A DNA stretch of 43,105 nucleotides from Thiomargarita sp. (GCA_020720115.1 DYPD01000021.1:1-43105), one strand, 5' to 3'; counted from the first letter of the stretch, positions 10,760 to 20,071 are shown. Notes: generated from the letters alone by a model not told the origin. Program-made: numbers and translations.

Positions 10760-11847
10760 CAGGTTAAAGCTCGTGGATAAGAGCCTAAGTGTTTGAGCAA
10801 GCCGCTGTGTTGTTCTAATACCTGGATGGCGTCTCGTAGTGCTGGGTCTTCAATATGCCCTTCCACATCAATGAAAAAGACATAATGCCAGCGATTTTGA
10901 CGCGACGGGCGCGACTCAATGCGGCTCATGTTCAAACCAGCGGCTTTGAAAGGCGCTAACAATTCGTACAGAGCGCCAGAACGATTGGCATTGGCAGCCG
11001 AAACCACCAAGGAGGTTTTGTCATGTCCAGTGGCGGGCACTGGATGGCGTCCTAAAATCGCAAAGCGCGTGCTATTGTCTAATTCGTCTTCAATATTTTC
11101 CGCTAACAGGGTCAAACCATAGTTTTCCGCGGCTAAATAACCCGCAACTGCCGCTGCATTTTGCTCTTGAGCAGCGCAGCGTGCGGCTTCCGCGTTGCTG
11201 ACTACGCGCACTCGTTCGGCGTGCGGCAAGTGCGTATCTAACCAAAGGCGACACTGGGCGAAAGATTGTTGATGAGAGTAAATGGTTTTAATGCTGTCTA
11301 AGCATTCTTCCCGCGCCATTAAATGCTGATGGATTGCTAATTCCACTTCGCCGCACATATGCACCGAGCTTTTAATAAATAAATCAAGGGTTTGGCTAAC
11401 GCCGCCTTCGGTAGAATTTTCCACTGGCACAACGCCATGTGCAACCGCACCAGACGCCACAGCACGAAACACTTCGTCAATGCTGGGTATGGGTACGGCT
11501 TGCACCGAATGCCCAAAATGCTTTTTGACGGCGGCTTCAGAAAAAGTGCCTGGCGGTCCCATGTAGGCGACTTTCATCGGGTATTGCAATGCCAGACAAG
11601 CAGACATGATTTCTCGAAAAAACCGCTCCACAAATTCATCGGGTAACGGCTGTCCCTGATTGCGCTTGATCGCTTTGCGCAATATTTCCGCTTCGCGCTC
11701 AGGACGATAAAACACTGGTTCGGGTTCTTTCGCACGTTTGCTGTCTGCGACTTGCAAAGCCAGTTTAGCGCGTTGATTGAGCAGGGTTTGAAGCTGTTCA
11801 TCCAGCACATCAATTTGTTCGCGGACTTGTTGTAAATCGAGGACCAT
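10759..11847 (-). CDS. pheA: Bifunctional chorismate mutase/prephenate dehydratase (P-protein)
   Basis: 362 aa, as in Pseudomonas-type P-proteins. Residues 1-90 are the AroQ chorismate mutase (REQIDVLDEQLQTLLNQRAKLA). Residues about 93-275 are the prephenate dehydratase (VAYMGPPGTFSEAA, VPVENSTEGGV). The C-terminal ACT domain holds the ESRPSR motif used for phenylalanine feedback inhibition. It converts chorismate to phenylpyruvate in the cytoplasm. It starts 5 bases after the cupin gene and overlaps the DM9 gene, so all three are probably cotranscribed. Confidence 0.97.
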   Translation of the reverse strand: MVLDLQQVREQIDVLDEQLQTLLNQRAKLALQVADSKRAKEPEPVFYRPEREAEILRKAIKRNQGQPLPDEFVERFFREIMSACLALQYPMKVAYMGPPGTFSEAAVKKHFGHSVQAVPIPSIDEVFRAVASGAVAHGVVPVENSTEGGVSQTLDLFIKSSVHMCGEVELAIHQHLMAREECLDSIKTIYSHQQSFAQCRLWLDTHLPHAERVRVVSNAEAARCAAQEQNAAAVAGYLAAENYGLTLLAENIEDELDNSTRFAILGRHPVPATGHDKTSLVVSAANANRSGALYELLAPFKAAGLNMSRIESRPSRQNRWHYVFFIDVEGHIEDPALRDAIQVLEQHSGLLKHLGSYPRALT

Positions 11848-11852
11848 GTCAA

Positions 11853-12128
11853 TTAACCAAATAGGTAATGTTTTTTCACCGCTTGCTTAATCTCCCAAGT
11901 GCAGCTTAAACCTGCGGCAAAAATGACGTAATCACCTTTGCGCAGAGTCACGGGCTGCCCGTTATCCGGTGTCACAACGACTTCACCATGCAGTAAATAA
12001 CAGCGTTCTTGCTCGGTGTAAGTCCAGGGGAAAGTGGAGATTTCTTTTTCCCACAGCGGCCAACTGTGAACGCCTAACACCTCTAGTTTCGCGGGCGCAG
12101 GATTGTGTTCTACGGTGATCTGTTCCAT
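11853..12128 (-). CDS. Small cupin protein (DUF861/EutQ-like)
   Basis: 91 aa, a single cupin domain. Characteristic segments are GVHSWPLWEKEISTFPWTY, ERCYLLHGEVVVTP and LRKGDYVIFAAGLSCTWEI, close to the DUF861 group of stand-alone cupins. Metal or ligand is not evident, because the canonical His cluster is reduced. It is 5 bases upstream of pheA on the same strand. The small cupin fold and the neighbourhood do not give a specific reaction. Confidence 0.85.
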   Translation of the reverse strand: MEQITVEHNPAPAKLEVLGVHSWPLWEKEISTFPWTYTEQERCYLLHGEVVVTPDNGQPVTLRKGDYVIFAAGLSCTWEIKQAVKKHYLFG

Positions 12129-12223
12129 ACAATTTTAACTCTCGGAAAAATTTGGTGTAAAGCAAGCGCAATGCAGCGTAAAAAAGGCTGTTTTATACCA
12201 CAACCCATGCGGCTTTAACATGC

Positions 12224-13198
12224 TTAATTGGCTTTTTCGGCTTTAGTTTTTGCCAGGCGTTGTTCAAGTACCGCGATGAGCTGTCCGGCAATGTCTAACC
12301 CGAATTGTGCATCCAGTTCGCGGATGCAGGTAGGACTGGTGACATTGATTTCGGTTAAATAATCGCCGATGACATCCAAGCCGACAAAAAGTAAGCCTTT
12401 AGCGCGTAAGGTCGGCGCTACTTGCTGACAAATCCATAAATCCCGTTGGCTTAAAGGCACACCTTCGCCGCGCCCGCCTGCGGCGAGATTGCCGCGCGTT
12501 TCACCAGGCGCGGGGATTCTAGCTAAAGCGTAGGGCACGGGTTCGCCGTCTAACAACAGAATGCGCTTATCGCCGGCGCTGATTTCGGGGATAAACTTTT
12601 GCGCCATGATAAATCGCTCGCCATGCGCGGTGAGGGTTTCGATAATGACATTGAGGTTTGGATCGCCGCTACGCACGCGAAAAATCGAAGCCCCACCCAT
12701 GCCATCGAGCGGTTTCAGGATAATGTCGCCATATTCGTGCAGAAAATCCCGCAGCCATTCTGCACGGCGCGTTACCAAGGTCGGCGGGCAACAGTGCGCA
12801 AACCAAGCGGTGTAGAGTTTTTCGTTCGCATCGCGCAAACTTTGGGGTTTGTTTACCACCAACGAACCCCGCGCTTCGGCAGCTTCCAGCACATAGGTCG
12901 CGGCTATGTATTCCAAATTAAACGGCGGGTCTTTGCGCATCAAAATCAAGGGCAAATGATCCAGCGGTTCGGTAACAGCCTCGCCCAAGCTAAACCAATG
13001 CAGCGCGTCATCCTGTACTTGCACTTCGCGCATTCGCGCAAAAGCCCGTCCGTCGCGCAAAAAAAGATCAGATAACTCCATATAAATCAGTTCCCAGCCG
13101 CGCTTTTGCGCCGCCAGCAACAGCGCAAAACTGCTGTCTTTATGGATTTTTATGTGGGCGATGTCATCCATCACCATACCTAAACGTAAAGGAGACAT
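12224..13198 (-). CDS. gshB: Glutathione synthetase
   Basis: 324 aa, normal for proteobacterial GshB (about 315). The N-terminal domain starts LGMVMDDIAHIKIHKDSSFALL. The ATP-grasp part contains ILKPLDGMGGASIFRV, MAQKFIPEI.AGDKRILLL and the glycine loop RGNLAAGGRGEGV, and ends with LTEINVTSPTCIREL. It joins gamma-glutamylcysteine and glycine in the second step of glutathione synthesis. It is divergent from the GH57 gene. gshA is not in the window. Confidence 0.97.
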   Translation of the reverse strand: MSPLRLGMVMDDIAHIKIHKDSSFALLLAAQKRGWELIYMELSDLFLRDGRAFARMREVQVQDDALHWFSLGEAVTEPLDHLPLILMRKDPPFNLEYIAATYVLEAAEARGSLVVNKPQSLRDANEKLYTAWFAHCCPPTLVTRRAEWLRDFLHEYGDIILKPLDGMGGASIFRVRSGDPNLNVIIETLTAHGERFIMAQKFIPEISAGDKRILLLDGEPVPYALARIPAPGETRGNLAAGGRGEGVPLSQRDLWICQQVAPTLRAKGLLFVGLDVIGDYLTEINVTSPTCIRELDAQFGLDIAGQLIAVLEQRLAKTKAEKAN

Positions 13199-13305
13199 GG
13201 CTTTACCTCGTTAAGATTGCGCTTGCTAAATCCGGCTTGAGCGTCTACTTTTTAACCCGTTTTGTCACACGCCTGAACCAACTCATCATTTCAAGGATAT
13301 TGACT

Positions 13306-14769
13306 ATGCAAAGCTTGCCAGAATACCTCAAAGATGTACCCAATATTGCCGGACAAGAGGATTTAATTGAAAAAACCCTTGCCGACAACGCCCATAAGCC
13401 CGTGTATTTACACGACAGTGGCATTGATTTTCGCAACCTCAAAAGTGCTTGCGCGATTGCCCTGCACATGCACCAACCGCTGATTCCAGCCGGCGGACAC
13501 GACCTGCGCACTGCCGAAATTATCAGCAATCTCAAATACATGCTGGATAATCCGGGGATTGGCGACAACCACAACGCCTCGGCATTTCTGTGGTGTTACA
13601 AACGCATGGGCGACTTTATCCCGCAACTGATGAACGAAGGCAAACAACCGCGTGTCATGCTCGAATATTCTGGCACTTTGTTTCACGGTTTACGCAAAAT
13701 GGGCGCGGACGACGTGCTGGACGCGCTGAAACACATCACCACCGATCACAACTACCGTCGCGGTGTCGAGTGGCTGGGTTGCCCTTGGGGACACGCGGTC
13801 GCGCCCTCCACACCCGTGCAAGATTTCCGTCTGCACGTCAAGGCTTGGCAACACCATTTCGCAGCGATTTTTGGCTTAGAAGCCCTCACCCGTGTGCGTG
13901 GTTTTTCGCCTTCAGAAATGGCACTGCCCAATCATCCTGATGTCGCCTATGAATTTGTCAAAACCCTCAAAGATTGCGGCTATCAATGGGTGCTGGTGCA
14001 AGAACACACGGTTGAAAATCCTACAAACGGCTGGGGCGTAGAACGCAAACACCTGCCGCACCGCCTGGTTTGCACCAACTCAGAAGGCAAAACCGCCGAA
14101 ATCATCGCGCTAATCAAAACCCAAGGCTCAGACACCAAACTAGTGGCACAAATGCAGCCTTATTTTGAAGCCAAAAGCCTGTCGCGCTGGGATTTAGCCG
14201 GCAAATCCGTGCCGCCACTGGTGAGCCAAATCGCCGACGGCGAAAACGGCGGCGTGATGATGAACGAATTTCCGCCTAAATTCATTGACGTGGTGCGCGA
14301 AGCTTCACACAGCGATTCACCCTTAATGAACGGCACCGAATATCTGGAACATTTGTTTAATATGGGCGTGAAAGAAACGGATTTACCCATCGTTCAACCG
14401 ATTAAACAAAAACGAATCTGGGACAATTTCAAAGCCGGCGAAGGCAAAGAAAAACTCGCCAAAGTCATTGAAGAACTGAAAAAAACCGATCATCAGTTCC
14501 ACATGGACGGCGGCAGTTGGACCAATAACATCTCTTGGGTACAAGGCTATGACAATGTACTCGGACCGATGGAAAAAGCCAGTTCAGTGTTTAATGAAAA
14601 AGTCCTCAGCAAAAACATGCCGACCAATGAATACCGCTATGCGAATGCACTGTTTCATTTAATGTCCTCACAAACCAGTTGTTATCGCTATTGGGGACAA
14701 GGTTTGTGGACGGATTACGGACGCGAAATTTGTCGCCGAGCGCAAGATGTAGTGAATTACGACTATTGA
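13306..14769 (+). CDS. Glycoside hydrolase family 57 enzyme (alpha-glucan active)
   Basis: 487 aa from the ATG at 13306 (AAGGAT 8 bases upstream); the frame upstream of it looks non-coding. GH57 motifs are visible: HMHQP at residues 54-58, GCPWGHA, a candidate nucleophile Glu204 in GFSPSEMALP, and a candidate acid Asp311 in ADGENGG. The family acts on alpha-glucans (amylase, amylopullulanase, branching or 4-alpha-glucanotransferase activities), so a role in glycogen turnover is likely; the exact activity cannot be read from sequence. It is 31 bases upstream of manC on the same strand. Confidence 0.9.
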   Translation: MQSLPEYLKDVPNIAGQEDLIEKTLADNAHKPVYLHDSGIDFRNLKSACAIALHMHQPLIPAGGHDLRTAEIISNLKYMLDNPGIGDNHNASAFLWCYKRMGDFIPQLMNEGKQPRVMLEYSGTLFHGLRKMGADDVLDALKHITTDHNYRRGVEWLGCPWGHAVAPSTPVQDFRLHVKAWQHHFAAIFGLEALTRVRGFSPSEMALPNHPDVAYEFVKTLKDCGYQWVLVQEHTVENPTNGWGVERKHLPHRLVCTNSEGKTAEIIALIKTQGSDTKLVAQMQPYFEAKSLSRWDLAGKSVPPLVSQIADGENGGVMMNEFPPKFIDVVREASHSDSPLMNGTEYLEHLFNMGVKETDLPIVQPIKQKRIWDNFKAGEGKEKLAKVIEELKKTDHQFHMDGGSWTNNISWVQGYDNVLGPMEKASSVFNEKVLSKNMPTNEYRYANALFHLMSSQTSCYRYWGQGLWTDYGREICRRAQDVVNYDY

Positions 14770-14800
14770 TTAATCCTGGCTTAACGAGAGAGGCATTTGC

Positions 14801-16216
14801 ATGTTGACACCTATTATTCTTTCCGGTGGTAGTGGCACTCGCTTGTGGCCTCTTTCCCGTGAACATTATCCAAAACAACTGCTTAATTTGCTTGGCGAGC
14901 ACAGCCTATTACAAGCCACTTTGACGCGCTTGCAAGGGCTGCCAAATCTCGCCCCGCCAATTCTGGTGTGCAACGAAGCGCACCGCTTTTTAGTAGCAGA
15001 ACAGGTGCGCTCGCTGGGTATTGCGCCCAGCGCCATTTTGTTAGAATCCGCTGGGCGCAACACCGCACCCGCGGCGGCAATCGCAGCTTTGGCGGCGCTA
15101 GAAAAAGACCCAGATGGCGAGCTATTGCTCCTACCAGCCGACCATCTGATTCAAGACATTCCCGCCTTTCACGCTGCCATTGCCGAGGCTGTGTTGCTGG
15201 CACAAGCCCAGTATTTAGTGACTTTCGGCATAGTGCCCACGCATCCCGAAACGGGCTATGGCTACATCCAAGCGGGCGCAGCTTTGTCCGTTGCTAACTG
15301 CCGTAAAGTAGCGGCTTTTGTGGAAAAACCCGATGCCGAAACCGCCGCTGGCTACCTGTCTAGCGGCGAATATTTCTGGAACAGCGGCATGTTCGTATTC
15401 AAAGCCAAAGCCTATTTAGAAGAATTAGGGCAACAGGCGCCGGATATTCTCGAAGCCTGCGAACGGGCATTTGATAATGTCAGCCTGGATATTGAGCGGG
15501 ATTTTCAACGGGTAGATGCACAGGATTTTCTAGCTTGTCCCAGCAATTCAATAGATTACGCAGTGATGGAACACACCCAGCAGGCAGTTGTAGTGCCGCT
15601 GGCAGCAGGTTGGAACGACATAGGCGCTTGGTCTTCCTTGTGGGCAGTCAGCAAGCAGGACGCGCAAGGCAATGTGGTACAGGGCGATGTCATGATGGAG
15701 TTCTGTAAAAACAGCTACTTACGCTCAGAATATCGGCTGTTAGCGGCATTAGGATTGGAAGATTTAGTGGTGGTGGAAACCGCCGACGCGGTGCTGGTGG
15801 CGCATAAAGATCGCGTGCAAGACGTGAAAAAAATCGTCACGCGCTTAAAGCACACCGAGCGCGGAGAAGTGGATTTGCACCGCAAAGTGCAACGTCCTTG
15901 GGGCACTTACGAAACAATGGACGAAGAAGAACGTTTTTTAGTCAAGCGCATCATGGTAAAACCAGGCGCCAGCTTATCGCTGCAAATGCACCATCACCGC
16001 TCCGAACATTGGATTGTAGTTAAAGGCACAGCGCGTATTTACCGCGACGGGGAGAGCTTTTTATTGACGGAAAATCAGTCCACTTACATCCCGTTAGGCA
16101 CACGCCACCGCTTGGAAAATCCTGGCAAAGTACCTTTGGAAATCATTGAAGTTCAATCTGGCGGCTATTTAGGCGAAGACGACATTGTACGCTTTGAAGA
16201 TCAATACGGACGCTGA
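14801..16216 (+). CDS. manC: Mannose-1-phosphate guanylyltransferase/mannose-6-phosphate isomerase
   Basis: 471 aa, the usual size of the bifunctional type II PMI/GMP enzymes (AlgA, XanB, ManC/CpsB). The N-terminal nucleotidyltransferase has GGSGTRLWPLSREHYPKQ, LLLPADHLI and FVEKP. The C-terminal cupin isomerase has RPWGTYE, GASLSLQMHHHRSEHWIVV and QSGGYLGEDDIVRFED. It makes GDP-mannose for exopolysaccharide, O-antigen or capsule. It follows the GH57 gene closely (GAGAGG ribosome site before the ATG). No polysaccharide cluster lies beside it, so the symbol could equally be algA or cpsB. Confidence 0.95.
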   Translation: MLTPIILSGGSGTRLWPLSREHYPKQLLNLLGEHSLLQATLTRLQGLPNLAPPILVCNEAHRFLVAEQVRSLGIAPSAILLESAGRNTAPAAAIAALAALEKDPDGELLLLPADHLIQDIPAFHAAIAEAVLLAQAQYLVTFGIVPTHPETGYGYIQAGAALSVANCRKVAAFVEKPDAETAAGYLSSGEYFWNSGMFVFKAKAYLEELGQQAPDILEACERAFDNVSLDIERDFQRVDAQDFLACPSNSIDYAVMEHTQQAVVVPLAAGWNDIGAWSSLWAVSKQDAQGNVVQGDVMMEFCKNSYLRSEYRLLAALGLEDLVVVETADAVLVAHKDRVQDVKKIVTRLKHTERGEVDLHRKVQRPWGTYETMDEEERFLVKRIMVKPGASLSLQMHHHRSEHWIVVKGTARIYRDGESFLLTENQSTYIPLGTRHRLENPGKVPLEIIEVQSGGYLGEDDIVRFEDQYGR

Positions 16217-16280
16217 AACTTGCTCGGTGATAATCTCTTACCTATTTAACTTCTTCATTCATACGAGTCAGTGTAGTGTT

Positions 16281-18014
16281 TCATTGAATGGCTTCATAGC
16301 CGGGTAGTTGTGTAATATCCACTGTATCAATTTGTTCTGGTTGTAAATACTGGCGTGCATATTCTTCGTAGACTTTTTCATGAATGAACACATTGAATAA
16401 ATCGGGATCAATGTGATTATCTTGTTTCATTCGCCCTAGAATGGTTAATGCGACAGACAGCGGCATGGCTTTTTTATAGGGACGATCTCCCGCGGTTAAG
16501 GCTTCAAACACATCAGCGATACCCATTGCGCGGGCTTGTACAGACATTTGTTCGCGGGTGAGTTGTTTTGGATAGCCTTTTCCGTCCATGCGTTCATGGT
16601 GCCCTCCGGCAAATTCGGGTACGCGGGCGAGATTTTTAGGGTAAGGCAATGCTTCTAGCATGTTGATGGTGGCATTGATGTGATAGTTGATGTGTTTGCG
16701 TTCTTTGTCGCGTAAAGTGCCTTTGGCTATGCAGAGATTCTCTAACTCACCTTTGAAGTGGCGTAAATCTTCCGCTGGGCGATTTTCATTGGGTTTATTT
16801 GGATAAAATAATTCTTCACATTCTTGATCATTAAACAACAGTGGTTGTTCTTGTCCGTCAGGTGCTCGCCAACGTCTTTGAGCTATTTGTCGCAATTGAT
16901 GTTGATCTGCTTCTGCCATAAATTCTCCGCCAATGTTGGCTTTGCGTACAAAGGCGCGTTCTTCATCTAGGGTTTGGCAATAGTGTGCAAATGCGGCTTG
17001 TGGTTCTGTTTCATTAAAGACTGTGCCTTGTTGATGAGCAGCGATTTGCTGTTTAAGCAAAGCAATTTCGGCATCGCGTTTGAGCAATTCAAAACGTAAA
17101 TCTACTAAATGTATCCGATCAAAGATAGTTTCTAGTTTGGTGCCCTTGTCTACGACATATTCTTTGGTGGTAATCTTGCCGCAATCGTGCAACATGCCCG
17201 CAACCCAGAGTTCATAGCGATCTTCTTCGCTCATGGTAAATTCACGGATTTCTTGCGGTCCATAATCAGCGCGTACTGTGGCTTCTGCCAGCATCATGGT
17301 TAATGCAGGTACGCGAGAACAGTGTCCGCCAGTATAGGGAGATTTATCGTCAATGGCGCCGGCTATGAGTTTAATGAAGGCTTCAAAGAGGACTTTTTGT
17401 TCTTCGACAAAGCGTTGATTGACTAATGCAACTGCGGCTTGTGAAGCCAAGGATTCAACTAATTCTTGTTCCCATTCGGTGAAGGGATGAATAATGCCTG
17501 TTTCTGGGTTGGTAGCATTAATCAATTGTAAAACACCGATGATTTCATTTTGGTAATCTTTCATTGGCACGGTAAGGAATGAAACCGAGCGGTAATTCAT
17601 TGCGGCGTCAAACTTACGCATTCCAGAAAATTCAAAGCGGGTTTCTTGGTAGGCGTCGGGAATATTGATGGTGCTTTCGGTGATTGCCGCGCAAGCAGCA
17701 ACCATGTGCATATTGGCGTGACCCTGTTCATCGTGTAGCGGAATCGGTGGTAGGTTAATGGTTTCGCCGCTGGTGCCGCCTTTGCGGATGTTTAGGGTTT
17801 CGGTCATCATGATTTCAAAGGTCAGCGCATCCTGTTCTTTGTTGTAGCTATACAAGGTGCCGCCGTCGGCATAGGTCAGGGTTTTGGCTGCTTCTAAAAT
17901 TCGCTCTAGCAGGCGTTTGCTGTTTTTTTCTGAAGACAGCGCAATACCGATAGCATTGAGTTTTTTTAGCCGGTTTAGCAAGTCATAAACATCAGTATTT
18001 TCAATGGATTTCAT
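16281..18014 (-). CDS. GAF/HD-GYP domain protein (putative c-di-GMP phosphodiesterase)
   Basis: 577 aa from the ATG at 18014 (AAGG upstream; an alternative start lies 18 bases earlier). Residues about 20-205 are a GAF sensor (LTYADGGTLYSYN, FLTVPMKDYQNEIIGVLQLIN). The HD half starts near 235 (GGHCSR) with LHDCGK near 275. The GYP half has HHERMDGKGYP near 471 and DVFEALTAGDRPYKK. HD and GYP halves are about 195 residues apart, against about 55-60 in typical HD-GYP proteins, so about 130 residues are inserted, including a coiled-coil-like LLKRDAEIALLKQQI. Key metal and signature residues are kept, so hydrolysis of c-di-GMP is likely. Convergent with manC. Confidence 0.93.
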   Translation of the reverse strand: MKSIENTDVYDLLNRLKKLNAIGIALSSEKNSKRLLERILEAAKTLTYADGGTLYSYNKEQDALTFEIMMTETLNIRKGGTSGETINLPPIPLHDEQGHANMHMVAACAAITESTINIPDAYQETRFEFSGMRKFDAAMNYRSVSFLTVPMKDYQNEIIGVLQLINATNPETGIIHPFTEWEQELVESLASQAAVALVNQRFVEEQKVLFEAFIKLIAGAIDDKSPYTGGHCSRVPALTMMLAEATVRADYGPQEIREFTMSEEDRYELWVAGMLHDCGKITTKEYVVDKGTKLETIFDRIHLVDLRFELLKRDAEIALLKQQIAAHQQGTVFNETEPQAAFAHYCQTLDEERAFVRKANIGGEFMAEADQHQLRQIAQRRWRAPDGQEQPLLFNDQECEELFYPNKPNENRPAEDLRHFKGELENLCIAKGTLRDKERKHINYHINATINMLEALPYPKNLARVPEFAGGHHERMDGKGYPKQLTREQMSVQARAMGIADVFEALTAGDRPYKKAMPLSVALTILGRMKQDNHIDPDLFNVFIHEKVYEEYARQYLQPEQIDTVDITQLPGYEAIQ

Positions 18015-18129
18015 AAGAGTGACCTTGCACATTTGGGGGTATCAAACGCTGATCCAGGCAGCCGAGCAGAAACGCCGTAAAAACAGTTATTATTTTCAAT
18101 TCATTGATTTACAAAATTTATATTTTTAA

Positions 18130-18295
18130 TAGACTTGTTGCGGTATAAAACCCAGTAAAAATGCGGGGTTTGGAAACATGAGTCCCTCCCAATTTTTCAG
18201 ATTTTAGTCAATTTCAGCTAACCCATTGATTTTCCGTAGTTGTTAAATCAAGGTGTTTTTTGTAACTTATTGATTTCATAGCCGCAACAAGTCTA
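18130..18295. mobile_element. MITE-like element or IS remnant
   Basis: TAGACTTGTTGCGG (18130-18143) and CCGCAACAAGTCTA (18282-18295) are perfect 14-bp inverted termini; similarity continues imperfectly for several more bases inward. The ends could include a TA target duplication (IS630/mariner style), or be 13-bp termini with AAT on both sides. The 138-bp interior has no ORF and is AT-rich. Size and structure fit a non-autonomous miniature element. A solo copy of the end is at 8974-8985. Confidence 0.6.
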
Positions 18296-18314
18296 ATAAG
18301 CACTGGGCGGGTTA

Positions 18315-18338
18315 AAAAGCGCCAGCGGATGGCGTTTT
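18315..18338. terminator. Weak bidirectional terminator-like hairpin
   Basis: An A-run is followed by CGCCA-GCGGA-TGGCG and TTTT. The stem is only 5 bp, with a one-base bulge before the A/T tracts. It lies between the MITE-like element and proC. Confidence 0.3.
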
Positions 18339-18674
18339 GCCGCTCTCTAGCACCATTCAGTATAGCATTCTCGACACTTCTCACTAAGCCCTGAGCAGCT
18401 AAGCTGATACGTCAATTGCTCGTTAGAGTATAACCAGCAGATAGCCTATTTTCAGGCTTTCTTTGTTGCTGGGTTGCCTGTGCAGGGCGTAAATTTTGTA
18501 TACTTAGCCGCCCTGATGTCTGGATTTTTTTGCAAACCTCTGTGAAAGCGGCTAAACATGCCTTGTATATCCCCGCTATAACTGGTTTAACCTATTGATT
18601 TAATAGTTCTAACGTCAACAGACCCCTTACTAAAGCCTATGACTCACGCACACTCACAGCTTCAATGGAAATCC

Positions 18675-19496
18675 ATGCAAAACACCCATATTAGCTTTAT
18701 TGGCGGCGGTAATATGACGCGCAGCCTGATCGGCGGTTTATTGAATAATGGTATTGATGCTGCCCTCATGCGGGTTGCTGACATTCATCCGCAACCTCTG
18801 GTTGCCGCGCATTTTCCCGTGGAAATTCATACCGACAACAGCGCGGTGCTGGAAGGCGCTGAGGTCGTGGTGTTGGCGGTTAAGCCGCAAAATATGCCGG
18901 AAGTGGCTAAGGCGCTGGTTGCCGCTATTCCACAGCCGCCGCCCTTGTTTATCAGCATTGCTGCGGGCATTCGCTTGGCGGATTTAGACCGCTGGCTAGG
19001 CGGGCAAGTGCCGCTGGTGCGCGTGATGCCCAACACGCCGGCGCTGGTGCAAAGCGGTGCTTCGGCGTTGGTGGCAAATCAGCATGTGAGTGCAGCGCAA
19101 AAAGGGCTGGCAGAAAGTATCCTGCGAGCAGTGGGATTAACTGTGTGGCTGGAGGATGAAGGGCTGATGGACACAGTGACCGCCTTATCTGGTAGCGGTC
19201 CGGCGTATTTTTTCTTGCTCATGGAAGTCATGGAACAGGCGGCGATTAAGCTGGGTTTGCCGCCCGAACAAGCCCGCTTGCTGACTTTACAAACCGCGTT
19301 TGGGGCAGCAAAGATGGCGTTGGAAAGCCGTGAAGACATTGCCAGCTTACGCGCCCGCGTGACTTCTAAAGGCGGCACCACTGAGCAAGCCATTAAGGTC
19401 TTACAAGATCAAGATTTTCAAGGCTTATTTGAAAAAGCCCTGAGCGCGGCACAGCAACGTTCGGCAAGCTTGGCAAAAGAATTAGGAGAAGTATGA
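18675..19496 (+). CDS. proC: Pyrroline-5-carboxylate reductase
   Basis: 273 aa from the ATG at 18675, giving the normal ProC N-terminus (MQNTHISFIGGGNMTRSLIGG); a 12-codon upstream extension is possible but unlike the family. Visible are the Rossmann motif GGGNM, VLAVKPQNM, VRVMPNTPALV and the C-terminal signature ALSGSGPAYFFLLMEVMEQAAI. It makes proline from pyrroline-5-carboxylate with NAD(P)H. Its stop overlaps or abuts the yggT start. The usual yggS upstream is missing. Confidence 0.96.
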   Translation: MQNTHISFIGGGNMTRSLIGGLLNNGIDAALMRVADIHPQPLVAAHFPVEIHTDNSAVLEGAEVVVLAVKPQNMPEVAKALVAAIPQPPPLFISIAAGIRLADLDRWLGGQVPLVRVMPNTPALVQSGASALVANQHVSAAQKGLAESILRAVGLTVWLEDEGLMDTVTALSGSGPAYFFLLMEVMEQAAIKLGLPPEQARLLTLQTAFGAAKMALESREDIASLRARVTSKGGTTEQAIKVLQDQDFQGLFEKALSAAQQRSASLAKELGEV

Positions 19497-20062
19497 TGAC
19501 TTATTTAGCACAAGCTGCCGCGTTTTTGACCGATGTGTTGTTTGGTATCGCAGTGTTTATCCTGATGCTGCGTTTTTTAATGCAGTTAGCCAACATCGGC
19601 TTAAATCATCCGCTCACGCAATTTATCTATCATGCGACCACGCCGCTGCTACAGCCTTTGCAGCGCGTCGTTCCACGCTGGCGGACATTAGACCTTGCGT
19701 GTTTGTTGTTGATGCTGGTGCTGAAAGTGCTGGCGTTGCTGTTGCTGGGTTGGTTTATGGGGCGGCAGCATGGTTTCTTCGGGCTACTGGTACTGGCGTT
19801 TGCTGATTTACTCAGTACGCTCATTTATGTACTTATTTTTTCTATTATTATTCAGGTGGTTATCAGTTGGGTAAATCCCGATCCCTATAATCCTGTGTAT
19901 AGTTTTGTAGCGCGTCTCAATGCACCGCTGATAAGCCCCGTGCGCCGCCGGGTGCCGCCATTTCATGGCATTGATTTTTCTGCATTCATTGTGCTGATGC
20001 TGTTGCAACTGGCGCTGATTCTGCTGGTTGCGCCTTTAACGCATGTGGGGCAAATGCTTTAA
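19496..20062 (+). CDS. yggT: YggT family integral membrane protein
   Basis: 188 aa from the ATG at 19496, which overlaps the proC TGA and sits about 7 bases after AGGAG (an ATG 3 bases earlier is closer to the site). It has two tandem YGGT repeats, each with a hydrophobic hairpin, and the characteristic VISWVNPDPYNPVYSFVARL and SPVRRRVPPFHGIDFSAFIV segments in the second half. The family has been linked to osmotic adaptation and cell-division or membrane functions. The proC-yggT pairing is conserved in gammaproteobacteria. Confidence 0.93.
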   Translation: MTYLAQAAAFLTDVLFGIAVFILMLRFLMQLANIGLNHPLTQFIYHATTPLLQPLQRVVPRWRTLDLACLLLMLVLKVLALLLLGWFMGRQHGFFGLLVLAFADLLSTLIYVLIFSIIIQVVISWVNPDPYNPVYSFVARLNAPLISPVRRRVPPFHGIDFSAFIVLMLLQLALILLVAPLTHVGQML

Positions 20063-20071
20063 AACGGTCCG

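Larger units (their letters stand above)
18033..18674. other. Intergenic region between the HD-GYP gene and proC
   Basis: About 640 bases without a recognisable gene. It holds the MITE-like element (18130-18295) and a small stem-loop with A/T tracts (18315-18338). The 18340-18640 part has no clear ORF, tRNA or riboswitch that could be read by eye. It probably contains divergent promoters for the HD-GYP gene and proC, but no convincing -35/-10 pair was found. Confidence 0.6.
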
